Assembly (NCBI RefSeq): GCF_009936235.1
Contig: NZ_AP022314.1
Location: forward strand, 1,302,001 to 1,366,000
Reading direction: 5' to 3'
Length of the DNA: 64,000 nucleotides
From: Mycobacterium xenopi
GTDB taxonomy: Bacteria; Actinomycetota; Actinomycetes; Mycobacteriales; Mycobacteriaceae
The notes beneath the pieces were generated by a model. It had not been told where the DNA came from and did no database searches. It saw nothing but the letters and a program-made list of their open reading frames with translations. Shown here in pieces: positions 17,912-26,774 of this stretch (within the stretch, counting starts at the first letter, position 1; the number at the start of each line of letters is the position of its first letter). A program made the position numbers and the translations under genes.

Positions 17912-18504
17912 CGCACATCGCGTGGACGGAACTGGATGCTGATGCGCGGACCCGTCGGCGCGGACGTCTTGGGAACCGAATGCTCCCAAGTACGTTGACA
18001 TGATCCGCCCATCACCAGCAAATCACCATGCCCCTGCGGCAGCCGCACCGACGCGCCACCGCCGCGGGGCCGCAACGCGAACGTGCGGGTCGCGCCGAGG
18101 CTGACGATCGCCACCATGGTGTCCTCGCGGCTGCTGCGGCCGATGGTGTCGCCGTGCCAGGCGACACTGTCGGCGCCGTCGCGGTACAGACACAGCCCCG
18201 CCGTGGTGAACGGCTCACCCAGCTCGCCGGCGTAGATGTCGTTGAGCCGCCGGCGCAGCCGCACAAGCTCTGGGTGCGGCGGCTCGTCGACCGTCAGGTC
18301 GTAAAAGCTCACCAGTCGCGGCACGTCGACTATGTGGTCGTACATGTGGCGGCGCTCGGCGCGCCACGGCACGGTCGTCAGCAGCGCCTCGAACAGCTCG
18401 TCGGCGCCGGCCAGCCAGCCGGAGCGGATGTCGATCCACGCGCCGTCACCGAGGTAGCGGCGCTGTTGAAGGTCGAACAGCGAACCCTGCACCGCGAGCG
18501 ACAT
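17908..18504 (-). CDS. AlkB-like 2OG-Fe(II) dioxygenase (Rv1000c-like)
   Basis: 198 residues. The iron site WHGDTIG (H-x-D) and distal His in WEHSVPK, with the 2-oxoglutarate Arg in GPRISIQFR, match the AlkB/2OG-Fe(II) fold. Also LCLYRDGADSVAWHGD, typical for bacterial alkylation-repair dioxygenases acting on 1-meA/3-meC type lesions. A -10 (TAGACT) 7 nt upstream of ATG suggests a leaderless start. Divergent from arcA. Confidence 0.9.
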   Translation of the reverse strand: MSLAVQGSLFDLQQRRYLGDGAWIDIRSGWLAGADELFEALLTTVPWRAERRHMYDHIVDVPRLVSFYDLTVDEPPHPELVRLRRRLNDIYAGELGEPFTTAGLCLYRDGADSVAWHGDTIGRSSREDTMVAIVSLGATRTFALRPRGGGASVRLPQGHGDLLVMGGSCQRTWEHSVPKTSAPTGPRISIQFRPRDVR

Positions 18505-18511
18505 GGCGCAC

Positions 18512-18517
18512 AGTCTA
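18512..18517 (-). promoter_or_regulatory. -10 element (TAGACT) of the AlkB-like gene
   Basis: On the minus strand TAGACT then 7 nt then ATG at 18504. Confidence 0.5.
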
Positions 18518-18557
18518 TCGCACGCCCGTTCGAACGCCGGCGAGGTGTCGCGGGCGT

Positions 18558-18563
18558 TACCGT
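18558..18563 (+). promoter_or_regulatory. -10 element (TACCGT) of arcA
   Basis: TACCGT then 7 nt then GTG 18571; no Shine-Dalgarno is visible, so a leaderless transcript is likely. Confidence 0.5.
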
Positions 18564-18570
18564 GCTAGAT

Positions 18571-19779
18571 GTGACTGTCACCGAACTGGGGACCAATTCC
18601 GAAGTGGGACGGCTGCGCGTGGCCATCCTGCACCGGCCCGGAGCGGAGTTGCGGCGACTCACGCCCCGCAACAACGACCAGCTGCTGTTCGACGGATTGC
18701 CATGGGTCGCTCGCGCGCAGGAGGAACACGATGCGTTCGCGGAGTTGCTTCGCTCCCGCGGTGTCGAAGTGTTGCTGCTATCCGATTTGCTGACCGAAGC
18801 GCTCAACAGCGGGGCAGCCCGGATGCAGGGTATCGCCGCCGCGGTGGATGATCGTCGGCTGGGATTGCCTTTGGCACAAGAACTTTCGGCTTACCTGCGG
18901 AGTCTGGATCCGGCCAGCCTGGCGCGTGTGCTGACGGCCGGTATGACGTTCACCGAGTTGCCGTCAAGCACGCAGGCCGACGTGTCGCTGGTCCGCCGCA
19001 TGCACCACGCGGCCGATTTCGTCATCGAGCCGCTGCCCAACCTGGTGTTCACCCGAGATTCGTCGATATGGATCGGGCCCCGAGTGATCATCCCGTCGCT
19101 GGCGCTACCGGCGAGGGCGCGTGAGGCGTCGTTGACCGACCTGATCTATGCCCATCACCCGCGGTTCACCGGTGTGCGGCGCGCATACGAATCGCACACC
19201 GCGCCGGTGGAGGGAGGCGACGTGCTGCTGCTCGCGCCGGGCGTGGTCGCGGTGGGGGTCGGGGAACGCACCACACCGGCCGGCGCGGAAGCCTTGGCGC
19301 GCAGCCTATTCGACGACGATCTGGCCCACACGGTGCTAGCCGTGCCGATCGAGCAGAAACGCGCCCAGATGCACCTGGACACGGTATGCACGATGGTCGA
19401 CACCGACGCGGTAGTGATGTACGCGAACGTGGTGGACACGCTGTCCGCGTTCACCCTTGAACGCACCCCTGACGGTGTCAAGATCAGCGACGAGGCGCCG
19501 TTCGTCGAGGCCGCGGCGAACGCGATGGGCATCGACAAGTTGCGGGTTATCGACACCGGGCTGGACCCGGTGATCGCCGAACGCGAACAATGGGACGACG
19601 GCAACAACACGCTGGCGTTGGCGCCCGGTGTCGTCGTCGCCTACGAGCGCAATGCGCGGACCAATGCGCGTTTGCAGGACGCTGGCATCGAGGTGCTCAC
19701 CATCGCCGCCTCCGAGCTGGGCACGGGCCGCGGCGGTCCGCGGTGCATGTCGTGCCCGGTGGCCCGCGACCCGCTGTAG
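18571..19779 (+). CDS. arcA: Arginine deiminase
   Basis: 402 residues, the same length as M. tuberculosis Rv1001. Hydrolyses L-arginine to citrulline and ammonia. Active-site segments: LPNLVFTRDSSIW (Asp), EGGDVLLL, QMHLDTVCTMVD (His) and the nucleophile Cys in GGPRCMSCPVARDPL at the C-terminus. No arcB or arcC neighbours are present, so it is a stand-alone enzyme as in M. tuberculosis. GTG 18571 is supported by family length and by the upstream -10. Confidence 0.96.
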   Translation: MTVTELGTNSEVGRLRVAILHRPGAELRRLTPRNNDQLLFDGLPWVARAQEEHDAFAELLRSRGVEVLLLSDLLTEALNSGAARMQGIAAAVDDRRLGLPLAQELSAYLRSLDPASLARVLTAGMTFTELPSSTQADVSLVRRMHHAADFVIEPLPNLVFTRDSSIWIGPRVIIPSLALPARAREASLTDLIYAHHPRFTGVRRAYESHTAPVEGGDVLLLAPGVVAVGVGERTTPAGAEALARSLFDDDLAHTVLAVPIEQKRAQMHLDTVCTMVDTDAVVMYANVVDTLSAFTLERTPDGVKISDEAPFVEAAANAMGIDKLRVIDTGLDPVIAEREQWDDGNNTLALAPGVVVAYERNARTNARLQDAGIEVLTIAASELGTGRGGPRCMSCPVARDPL

Positions 19780-19789
19780 GTCCGATTGC

Positions 19790-19851
19790 CGCGAAACAGA
19801 AGCCACGGCTGTGGTTTCAGGCGGCCGCGCGACCCTGGCTTCTGTTTCGCG
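19790..19851. repeat. Hairpin repeat A, between arcA and the DUF559 gene
   Basis: Arms CGCGAAACAGAAGCCA (19790-19805) and its exact complement at 19836-19851, 16 bp with a 30-nt loop. The right half is also the end of the DUF559 coding region, so its tail RNRSQGRAAA is encoded by the repeat. Nearly the same arms recur at 20734-20795. May also act as a bidirectional terminator for the convergent genes. Confidence 0.85.
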
Positions 19852-20704
19852 ACGGCGGGCAGCCGCGGCGGGCCAACGCATTGCGCGCCCGCCACACCAC
19901 GTCGCTGGCCGGATCCTCCTTGATCACCGTGATCACATGCCAACCAAGCCGTGCCACCATCTCCGCTCGCCGGATGTCTTTCACGTATTGTCGCCGATCG
20001 GTGCGATGGTGCTCGCCGTCGTACTCAACCGCCACCATCGGCTCTTTCCAACCCATGTCGAGGTATGCGACGAGGTGGCCATCGCTGACCCGAATCTGTG
20101 TGGTCGGTCTGGGAAGCCCGGCGTCGATCAGGACCAAGCGCAACCAGGTCTCCCTGGGTGACTCCGCACCAGCGTCCATTAGGTCGATGGCAGCCCGCGC
20201 GCGCTTGTTACCGCGGGCCCCGCGATAGCGGTCCACCAGGCACATGAGGTCTTCTTGCGTGATACCTGTAGCGCGGGCCAGCGCATCGAGGTGGGCGATC
20301 GCCATACTGCGCGGAAGGTGTCGAGCAAGATCGAATCCTGCTCTCGCAGGCGTGGCTACCGGTATGCCGTGAACCGTTGTGACCTCGCTGACGTCCCACT
20401 GTTCGTTTCGAACGATGGTGCCGGGAGGGTAGTGGTTGTTTTGCCAGAGCAGTTCGATAGGCGCGCATTCGTCGACCCATTTCGCGCCGTGCAAGGCGGC
20501 CGCCGCGCGTCCGGTGATCACTGCGCGACGGCGCGACCACAACCATGCCCCGACGGTCATCATCGCCAGCGACGGAGGCACCTCCTTGCGGATATAGACA
20601 TCGCGGAAGATGCGCCGGTAGTTCCACCGCAGCTGGCTGCGTGTTAGTGAGCCCGCTGCTAGCGCCTCGCTGCCGACGATCACCTCGTTCATGCCGGTGA
20701 TCAT
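19817..20704 (-). CDS. AbiEi/DUF559-type endonuclease-fold protein
   Basis: About 295 residues from ATG 20704 (ATG 20692 or GTG 20716 also possible). N-terminal winged-helix-like part (GSLTRSQLRWNYRRIFRDVY), a central region with WLWSRRRAVITGRAAAALHG, and a C-terminal DUF559/Vsr-like nuclease core: MVAVEYDGEHHRTDRRQYVK (catalytic Asp/His) and EMVARLGWHVITVIKED. Such proteins are common, variably present mycobacterial accessory genes. It is inserted in the convergent arcA-pmt gap and bracketed by two related hairpins, which suggests acquisition as a cassette. Substrate and role are unknown. Confidence 0.78.
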   Translation of the reverse strand: MITGMNEVIVGSEALAAGSLTRSQLRWNYRRIFRDVYIRKEVPPSLAMMTVGAWLWSRRRAVITGRAAAALHGAKWVDECAPIELLWQNNHYPPGTIVRNEQWDVSEVTTVHGIPVATPARAGFDLARHLPRSMAIAHLDALARATGITQEDLMCLVDRYRGARGNKRARAAIDLMDAGAESPRETWLRLVLIDAGLPRPTTQIRVSDGHLVAYLDMGWKEPMVAVEYDGEHHRTDRRQYVKDIRRAEMVARLGWHVITVIKEDPASDVVWRARNALARRGCPPSRNRSQGRAAA

Positions 20705-20733
20705 CGCCGTCGGCACTGACACCCCGCGAACTT

Positions 20734-20795
20734 CGCGAGACAGAAGCCATGGTCGTGATTCGTTGCGTAATCGCAGCCGTGGCTTCTGTTTCGCG
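20734..20795. repeat. Hairpin repeat B, upstream of the DUF559 gene
   Basis: Arms CGCGAGACAGAAGCCA (20734-20749) and TGGCTTCTGTTTCGCG (20780-20795), 15 of 16 pairs, 30-nt loop. The right arm is identical to the right arm of repeat A; arm length and loop length are the same, while loop sequence differs. Confidence 0.85.
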
Positions 20796-20802
20796 GAAAG
20801 AC

Positions 20803-22359
20803 TTACCGCCAGCTGGGTAACCAGATCTCCATGTTCCAGGTGGACGGCGAGATCGGCTGACCGGTAAGCACCGGGAACAACCACGCGAAGTTGGTCAACA
20901 CCAGCGCGACGTAACAGGACACCACGATCAGCCCGAGGGTTCGTCGCTCCGGGTTCTGCCCGGGCTGATACAAGATGTCCCCGAGAATCAGCGCGATCGC
21001 CATCACCAGAAACGGCGCCATCGTGGCCGCATAGAAGAAATACATCTGCCGGTCGATGTCGGCAAACCACGGCAGCCACCCCGCGCAGTAGCCGACCAGG
21101 ACCGCGGCGTAGCGCCAGTCGCGACGCACTAACGTCCGCCAACCGGCATACAACAGCACCGGCACCGACAGCCACCACATGGCCGGGGTGCCGACCAGCA
21201 TCACCGCTTTGACGCACGATTGCGCGCCGCAACCGGGAATGTTCTGCTGGTCGATCGCGTAAAGCACCGGGCGCAGCGACATCGGCCAGGCCCACGGTTT
21301 GGATTCCCACGGATGGTGGTTGCCCGCCGAATTCGTCAGGCCCGCATGGAATTTGTAGGCGTTGTAGGTGTAATGCCACAGCGAGCGGATGGCATCGGGC
21401 AGCGGGAACGACGTTTGCGCGCCGATTGACTGGCCGACCTCGTGGCGGTTGATCGCCGTCTCGGAAGCAAACCACGGCGCGTAGGTGGCCAAATACACCG
21501 CCGATGGGATCAGCAGCAGCGCATAGGCGGTGGGCCCCAAGTCACGGCGAAGCACCCCCAGCCAGGGCCGGGGCACCCGGTAGGCGCGGCGCGCGGCCAC
21601 GTCAAACCCCAGCGACATCACTGCGAAGAACAACACGAAGTACAGCCCTGACCACTTTGTGGCGCAAGCCAATCCGAGCAGCACGCCGGCGCCGAACCGC
21701 CACCAGCGCACTCCCAGCCGGGGACCCCACGCGGTCTCGGCGCTGCGGCCCTCCAGCAGCACGGTGTGCATGCGTTCGCGTACCTGGTCGCGGTCGACGA
21801 CCAGCGCGCCGAACGCCGCCACCACAAAGAAGCTGAGGTAGCCGTCGAGCAACGCGGTGCGTGAGGTCACGAAGCTCACGCCGTCGCCGATGAGCAGCAG
21901 TCCCGCGATGCCGCCGACCAGCGTCGAGCGGCTGATTCGCCGCACGATCCGGGCCACCAGCCCCACCATGATGACGCCGAGCAGCGCACCGGTGAACCGC
22001 CAGCCCACACCGGTGTAGCCGAAGATCGCCTCGCCGATCGCGATCAGCTGCTTGCCCACCGGGGGGTGAACGACCAGGCCGAAGCCGGGGTTGTCCTCCA
22101 CGCCATGGTTGTGCAGCATTTGCCAGGCTTGCGGCGCGTAATGCTTCTCGTCGAAGACCGGGGTGCCGGCGTCGGTCGGTGAGCCGAGGTTCGCGAACCG
22201 GGTCACCGCCGCCAGCGCGGTGATCACCGCGGTCATCGCCCAGCCCCGCAAGCGGTCGAGGGGCCCGAAGTCTGGGACGGGCACCAGCGGCCCGGGGCTG
22301 ATGACGGGCGCTACCCGCTCGGCGACGGCGACGGGGCTTTCGCTGGTCGGGGCTGTCAT
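20803..22359 (-). CDS. Protein O-mannosyltransferase (Pmt, Rv1002c-like)
   Basis: 518 residues, GT39 family integral membrane enzyme that moves mannose from polyprenyl-phosphate mannose to Ser/Thr of secreted proteins. Seen: first membrane helix, then PVFDEKHYAPQAW with the catalytic Asp/Glu pair, VVHPPVGKQLIAIGE, about ten further hydrophobic segments and the conserved MYFFYAATMAPFLVMA near the end. ATG 22359 is preferred over the two adjoining GTGs because a TANNNT -10 lies 7 nt upstream. Divergent from rsmI with only 24 bp between starts. Confidence 0.94.
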   Translation of the reverse strand: MTAPTSESPVAVAERVAPVISPGPLVPVPDFGPLDRLRGWAMTAVITALAAVTRFANLGSPTDAGTPVFDEKHYAPQAWQMLHNHGVEDNPGFGLVVHPPVGKQLIAIGEAIFGYTGVGWRFTGALLGVIMVGLVARIVRRISRSTLVGGIAGLLLIGDGVSFVTSRTALLDGYLSFFVVAAFGALVVDRDQVRERMHTVLLEGRSAETAWGPRLGVRWWRFGAGVLLGLACATKWSGLYFVLFFAVMSLGFDVAARRAYRVPRPWLGVLRRDLGPTAYALLLIPSAVYLATYAPWFASETAINRHEVGQSIGAQTSFPLPDAIRSLWHYTYNAYKFHAGLTNSAGNHHPWESKPWAWPMSLRPVLYAIDQQNIPGCGAQSCVKAVMLVGTPAMWWLSVPVLLYAGWRTLVRRDWRYAAVLVGYCAGWLPWFADIDRQMYFFYAATMAPFLVMAIALILGDILYQPGQNPERRTLGLIVVSCYVALVLTNFAWLFPVLTGQPISPSTWNMEIWLPSWR

Positions 22360-22366
22360 CACCACG

Positions 22367-22376
22367 ATCGTAGGCT
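22367..22376. promoter_or_regulatory. Overlapping divergent -10 elements for pmt and rsmI
   Basis: Plus strand TAGGCT (22371-22376) is 7 nt from ATG 22384 of rsmI. Minus strand TACGAT (22372-22367) is 7 nt from ATG 22359 of pmt. The two hexamers share the same TA step, so one 10-bp core would serve two leaderless genes. Confidence 0.5.
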
Positions 22377-22383
22377 TTGCCCC

Positions 22384-23220
22384 ATGAGCGGTGGTCGACT
22401 GTTGCTGGGCGCAACCCCGTTGGGACAGCCTTGCGATGCATCACCGCGGCTGGTCGCCGCGCTGGCTTCCGCCGACGTGGTCGCCGCCGAAGACACCAGG
22501 CGGCTGCACAAGTTGGCCAACGCTCTCGACGTCGAGATCGCCGGCCGCGTGGTCAGCCTGTTCGACCATGTCGAGGCTGCCCGCGTGCCCGCGCTGGTGG
22601 CCGAGATCACCGCTGGCGCGACGGTGCTGGTGGTCAGCGACGCCGGGATGCCGCTCATCAGCGACCCGGGGTATCGGCTGGTCGTGGCCTGTATCGACGC
22701 CGGCGTGCCGGTGACATGCCTGCCCGGGCCTTCCGCGGTGATCACCGCCCTGGCGGTGTCCGGGTTGCCTTCGGAGAAGTTCTGTTTCGAGGGTTTCGCC
22801 CCGCGCAGGCAGGCGGCCCGCAGGGCGTGGCTGGCGTCGTTGGCCGACGAGCGACGCACCTGTGTGTTCTTCGAGTCGCCGCGCCGGCTGGCCGCGTGCC
22901 TGCGCGACGCGGTCGAGCAGCTCGGCGGCGCGCGTCGCGCGGCGGTATGCCGGGAACTGACCAAGGTGCACGAGGAAGTGGTGCGCGGATCGTTGAACGA
23001 GCTGGTGAAGTGGGCGGAGGGAGGTGTGCTCGGCGAGATCACGGTGGTGTTGGCCGGCGCGACCGCGCAAACTGACCTGTCGGCCCTGGTGACGGCGGTA
23101 AACGCGCTGACACGCAAAGGGATTGGGCTCAAGGAAGCCTGCGGCCAGGTGGCCGCCGCCCATCCGGAACTGCGATCGCGACGCGAGCTCTATGACGCGG
23201 TCGTGCGCTCGCGCGCCTAA
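22384..23220 (+). CDS. rsmI: 16S rRNA (cytidine1402-2'-O)-methyltransferase
   Basis: 278 residues, SAM-dependent tetrapyrrole-methylase fold. Signatures: LLGATPLGQPCDASPRLV, AAEDTRRLHKL, LVVSDAGMPLISDPGYRLV, CLPGPSAVITAL and FEGFAPRR. Methylates the ribose of C1402 in the ribosomal P site. Equivalent to Rv1003. Its stop overlaps the convergent pabB stop by 4 bp. Confidence 0.95.
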   Translation: MSGGRLLLGATPLGQPCDASPRLVAALASADVVAAEDTRRLHKLANALDVEIAGRVVSLFDHVEAARVPALVAEITAGATVLVVSDAGMPLISDPGYRLVVACIDAGVPVTCLPGPSAVITALAVSGLPSEKFCFEGFAPRRQAARRAWLASLADERRTCVFFESPRRLAACLRDAVEQLGGARRAAVCRELTKVHEEVVRGSLNELVKWAEGGVLGEITVVLAGATAQTDLSALVTAVNALTRKGIGLKEACGQVAAAHPELRSRRELYDAVVRSRA

Positions 23221-24509
23221 CCCGCGCGGGCCGCGGCGGCGACCTCAGATGTGAGACCGAGAATTGGCGCCGCCTTGTGCAGGCACTCGTCCCACTCGGC
23301 GTCGGGATTCGAGTCGGCTGTGATCCCTCCACCCGAGCCCAGCACGGCGTTTCCGGCGGCGTCGAACTCGACGGTCCGGATGGCCACGTTCAGCTCACAG
23401 CCAGCTGCCGGTGACGCTAAACCTACTGTGCCGCAATATATCCCGCGGCGAGCCTGCTCCCACCGCGAAATCAGTTGGCGTGCACGTAGTTTAGGTGTGC
23501 CGGTCACCGACGCGGGGGGAAAGACGGCGTCGAGCAGCGCCGAAGCCGGCAGGTCGACCGGCACCCGGGCCGACACCGTTGACACCAGATGCCACACGCC
23601 TGGAGCACGCTGCACCGCCAACAGCTCCGGCACGGTCACCGTGCCGGTAACCGCAACCCGGCCCAGGTCGTTGCGGACCAGGTCCACGATCATGATGTTC
23701 TCGGCGACATCCTTGACCGAGGTTCGCAGCGCCGAAGGAGATGCCTGCAGCGGCAACGTGCCCTTGATCGGGCTGGACGTCACGACATCACCGCAGCGCC
23801 GCAGGAAAAGCTCCGGTGACAGCGACGCCACCGCCCCCCACGGTCCTGCCACATAGGCCGCCCGAGCCGGAGCGGTGGCCGCGACCGCGTCGACAAAGAA
23901 GTCCAGCGGCGTCCCCGCGAGCTTCCCGCTGAACTGCGTGCACACGCACGCCTGATACACCTCCCCTGCAGCGATGGCCTCCAGGCAGGCCAGCACCCCG
24001 GCGCGGTGTTCCGCGCGGTCGGCGACGGCCCAGTCGATGCTCCAAGCATGCACCGGTGCCGGCGTCGCGAGCGCGCCCGCCAGCCAATCCGGCATGCGGG
24101 CACCGGACAGGCTCTCATACCACCACTGGCCGCGCCGGTCGCGGCGCAGCACGCGATCGGTCCAGCCCCCGGCGGCCCGGGCAAGCCGCCCGGGTGCGCC
24201 GTCTCGGCCGGGGTCGGGGTAGGAGAGGTAGCCGATCCAGCCGCCACCCACCGCGGTGGTGTCGCAGCCTGGCCGAACCGCGAATGCCTCGTCGGGATCC
24301 GCAGGTTGCGCCGACACACTCGGCGCGATGACGGCTTGCGCGCCGAACCAGTCACCGATCAGCGCGGCCGGCGGCGGCAGGCCGAGCCGGCTGGCGGCGT
24401 CGCCCACGGCGCGCAACACCTGCGGTGCCCCACCCAGGTCGCCAAGCCGCTCGATTCGCACTGCACCAGCTTGGTGTGTTGCGCCAGCAGACGCAAAAGC
24501 TCCCGTCAC
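23217..24509 (-). CDS. pabB: Aminodeoxychorismate synthase component I
   Basis: 430 residues. Converts chorismate with glutamine-derived ammonia to 4-amino-4-deoxychorismate in folate synthesis. Chorismate-binding motifs: SSPIKGTLPL, IMIVDLVRNDLGRV, ASVTGTPKLRARQLI and GIYCGTVGLASP. The N-terminal part (to about residue 130) is divergent. Equivalent to Rv1005c. A start near 24509 gives a slightly short protein, so the N-terminus may be longer. Confidence 0.92.
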   Translation of the reverse strand: MTGAFASAGATHQAGAVRIERLGDLGGAPQVLRAVGDAASRLGLPPPAALIGDWFGAQAVIAPSVSAQPADPDEAFAVRPGCDTTAVGGGWIGYLSYPDPGRDGAPGRLARAAGGWTDRVLRRDRRGQWWYESLSGARMPDWLAGALATPAPVHAWSIDWAVADRAEHRAGVLACLEAIAAGEVYQACVCTQFSGKLAGTPLDFFVDAVAATAPARAAYVAGPWGAVASLSPELFLRRCGDVVTSSPIKGTLPLQASPSALRTSVKDVAENIMIVDLVRNDLGRVAVTGTVTVPELLAVQRAPGVWHLVSTVSARVPVDLPASALLDAVFPPASVTGTPKLRARQLISRWEQARRGIYCGTVGLASPAAGCELNVAIRTVEFDAAGNAVLGSGGGITADSNPDAEWDECLHKAAPILGLTSEVAAAARAG

Positions 24510-24527
24510 CGCGCGGCAGTCAGGGGC

Positions 24528-25439
24528 TCAGCCGCGGCTGACGTGGTGGGTGGTCGCCAAGGCGGCCAGCTTGTCGGGGTTGCGGATCGCGTAGAAGTTG
24601 GTGATCTTGCCGTCGACGATTTCGGCGGTGAACACTCCCTCGAGGCGGTCGCCGCGGTAGAACAGCACGGCTGGTGCGGAATTGCACAGCGCCATTTCCA
24701 GCCGAACGTCGGGCATCCGTTTGCCGACGCGCATAATCCCCATGACCGCGTTGGCGACCTTTCGCGCACCAACGATCGGTCGGCGGGCCGCGGTGGCCTT
24801 GCCGCCACCGTCGGCGGTCCACACCACATCCGGTGCCAGCATCGACATCACGGTCGCCACGTCGCCATTGGACGCGGCCGCCAAAAACTCGGCCGTGATA
24901 CGTGCGTTCTGTTCCGGGTCGACGGGGCCGAAACGACGACGCCGCGCCTGCACGTGTTCCCGCGCCCGGTGCGCGATCTGGCGCACTGCTGGCACGGATT
25001 TGTCTACCGCAGAGGCGATTTCGTCGTAATCGAACCCGAACACCTCCCGCAGCACGAACACTGCGCGTTCGTCGGGACTGAGGGTCTCCAACAAAACCAG
25101 CATCGCCATCGAGACCGATTCGGCGAGAACGACATCCGCCGACGGGTCTTGGTCTTCCAGCAGCAGCGGCTCGGGCAGCCACGGCCCGACGTAGTCTTCG
25201 CGGCGGCGGGCGTCGGCGCGCAGCGTGTTGAGCGCTTGTCGGGTGACCAGCTGGGCCAGATACGACTTGGTGTCGCGCACTGTCGACAAGTCGACCTGCG
25301 ACCAACGCAGATAGCTGTCCTGCAGCACGTCGTCGGATTCGGTGGCCGAACCCAGGATTTCGTAGGCGATGGTAAACAGCAGCGGCCGCAGCAGCGTGAA
25401 CCGTTCGGCGTGCTCGGACCTGCCCGGTGAGGCGGTCAC
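24528..25439 (-). CDS. ECF41-family RNA polymerase sigma factor (SigJ-like) with C-terminal SnoaL-like domain
   Basis: 303 residues. Sigma region 2 (ILGSATESDDVLQDSYLRW), region 4 (LSPDERAVFVLREVFGFDYD and HRAREHVQARRRR), then an NTF2/SnoaL-like extension. All three ECF41 hallmarks are present: WLPEP in the linker, DGGGK in the extension and NPDKL near the C-terminus. In ECF41 factors this extension both inhibits and is needed for activity, replacing an anti-sigma factor. GTG 25439 overlaps the stop of the upstream oxidoreductase gene. Promoter motifs of the ECF41 type lie upstream of both neighbouring transcription units. Confidence 0.93.
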   Translation of the reverse strand: MTASPGRSEHAERFTLLRPLLFTIAYEILGSATESDDVLQDSYLRWSQVDLSTVRDTKSYLAQLVTRQALNTLRADARRREDYVGPWLPEPLLLEDQDPSADVVLAESVSMAMLVLLETLSPDERAVFVLREVFGFDYDEIASAVDKSVPAVRQIAHRAREHVQARRRRFGPVDPEQNARITAEFLAAASNGDVATVMSMLAPDVVWTADGGGKATAARRPIVGARKVANAVMGIMRVGKRMPDVRLEMALCNSAPAVLFYRGDRLEGVFTAEIVDGKITNFYAIRNPDKLAALATTHHVSRG

Positions 25440-26611
25440 GGCACCGTGACCGCCTCACGCGCAAGCCGCTCGGACCGCTTGCCGCCCTTGAGCCAACGGT
25501 TCGAGCCGGGTTTGGCCGCCTCGCGGCGGATGCCCCACACTGTGCCCCTGCAGACCGTCTCCTTGATCGCAGCGGCGATCCGGCCACCGATGACGGCGTT
25601 GATGGGGGTGTCGTCGAGCCGGGCAAGCTGGAACGTGGCGTGCTTGCGGCCCAGGCTGACGCACTGGCCCACGAATGCCTGGTTCAGCACTTTCGGCTCG
25701 GTCCCCGCGATGCGGGCCAGCACGGTGTTGGCAGCCTGCACGCCCAGCGGTCCGGCCGCCTGGCAGCTCATCCGCAGCGGCTGGCCCGACGGGGCGGCGG
25801 CGTCGCCAGCCGCCACGATGCGGGGGTCGTCAATGCTGGTCAGGGTTTCGTCGGTGAGCAGCCGGCCGAGGGCGTCGGTGCTTAAACCACTGCGGGCAGC
25901 CAAGTCCGGCACACCAAAGCCTGCGGTCCACACGGTCACCGCGCTGTTAAGGACGGTGCCGTCGACGAGCCGCACCGCCCCGGGCGCTACTGCTTCGACG
26001 ACCGCGGTTTCGCGCACATCGACACCCAGTTTGCGCAGCCACTTGGCCACCGAGCGTCGACCGGCTGCGCTCAACGACGGACCGAGCACCCCGCCGCAGA
26101 CCAACGTCACGCGGCGACCCTGCTCGGCAAGCTCGGAGGCGGTTTCGATGCCGGTTAACCCGGCGCCGACCACCACGACGGGTGCGTCTGGATGCAGTTC
26201 GTCGAGTGCGTGCTGCAGCCGCTCGGCGTGTTCGAATTCGGCTATGGGGTAGGCGAATTCCACTGCGCCAGGCACCGCTGCTGGCGGTGTGCCGGTGCTG
26301 CCGACGGCGTAGATCAGGTAGTCGTAGCCCACCACCGCACCAGAGGCCAATACCACCTTGCAGTCGGACATGTCGATCCGTTCGGCGGTGTCAACGACCA
26401 GCTGGATGCCTTCGCCAAGAAGCGTGCCGTAGTCGACGGTGGCAGAACCGGTCCCGGCGACGAACTGGTGTAAGCGAATCCGCTCGACGAACATCGGACG
26501 TGGGTTCACCAACGTGATGTCGAGATCTGCGCGCAGCCGCAGATGGTTGGCGGCCACAGTGCCGGCGTATCCGCCGCCGACGACCACGACGCGCAGGCGT
26601 TGGTCAATCAT
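25436..26611 (-). CDS. FAD-dependent pyridine nucleotide-disulphide-type oxidoreductase (NDH-2/AIF-like), ECF41 partner
   Basis: 391 residues. N-terminal FAD motif VVVVGGGYAGTVAANHL, second Rossmann VVVVGAGLTGIETASELAEQ, and C-terminal VAAGDAAAP FAD-contact motif. Type-II NADH dehydrogenase-like layout without a redox-active Cys pair. AGGAGCCATC precedes ATG 26611. It is first in a two-gene unit with the sigma factor (GTGA overlap), and an ECF41-type promoter lies 37-63 nt upstream. ECF41 sigma genes are commonly linked to carboxymuconolactone decarboxylase, oxidoreductase or epimerase genes; this is the oxidoreductase type. Substrate unknown. Confidence 0.88.
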   Translation of the reverse strand: MIDQRLRVVVVGGGYAGTVAANHLRLRADLDITLVNPRPMFVERIRLHQFVAGTGSATVDYGTLLGEGIQLVVDTAERIDMSDCKVVLASGAVVGYDYLIYAVGSTGTPPAAVPGAVEFAYPIAEFEHAERLQHALDELHPDAPVVVVGAGLTGIETASELAEQGRRVTLVCGGVLGPSLSAAGRRSVAKWLRKLGVDVRETAVVEAVAPGAVRLVDGTVLNSAVTVWTAGFGVPDLAARSGLSTDALGRLLTDETLTSIDDPRIVAAGDAAAPSGQPLRMSCQAAGPLGVQAANTVLARIAGTEPKVLNQAFVGQCVSLGRKHATFQLARLDDTPINAVIGGRIAAAIKETVCRGTVWGIRREAAKPGSNRWLKGGKRSERLAREAVTVP

Positions 26612-26647
26612 GATGGCTCCTAGTTTCTCGCGGGCTGGTGCCATGGA

Positions 26648-26674
26648 GACACCGCGGCACCCGCCGATGTGACA
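26648..26674 (-). promoter_or_regulatory. ECF41-type promoter for the oxidoreductase-sigma operon
   Basis: On the minus strand TGTCACA (26674-26668), spacer exactly 16, then TGTC (26651-26648). The published ECF41 consensus as I recall is TGTCACA-N16-CGTC; here the -35 is exact and the -10 matches 3 of 4. It ends 37 bp before ATG 26611. Implies autoregulation. Confidence 0.65.
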
Positions 26675-26774
26675 CCGTGTGACCGACGTCACTGACGGGC
26701 GTCGGCGGCACCTAACTCTCCCGCGTCCCAGCGGCCCCGTGGAATCCGGCCGTCGGGAAAGTTCCGCGACGGTT

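Noticed and set aside
24006..25430. 474-codon plus-strand frame across pabB and the sigma gene
   Set aside because: Spans two well-supported minus-strand genes and shows no domain; a GC-rich shadow frame.
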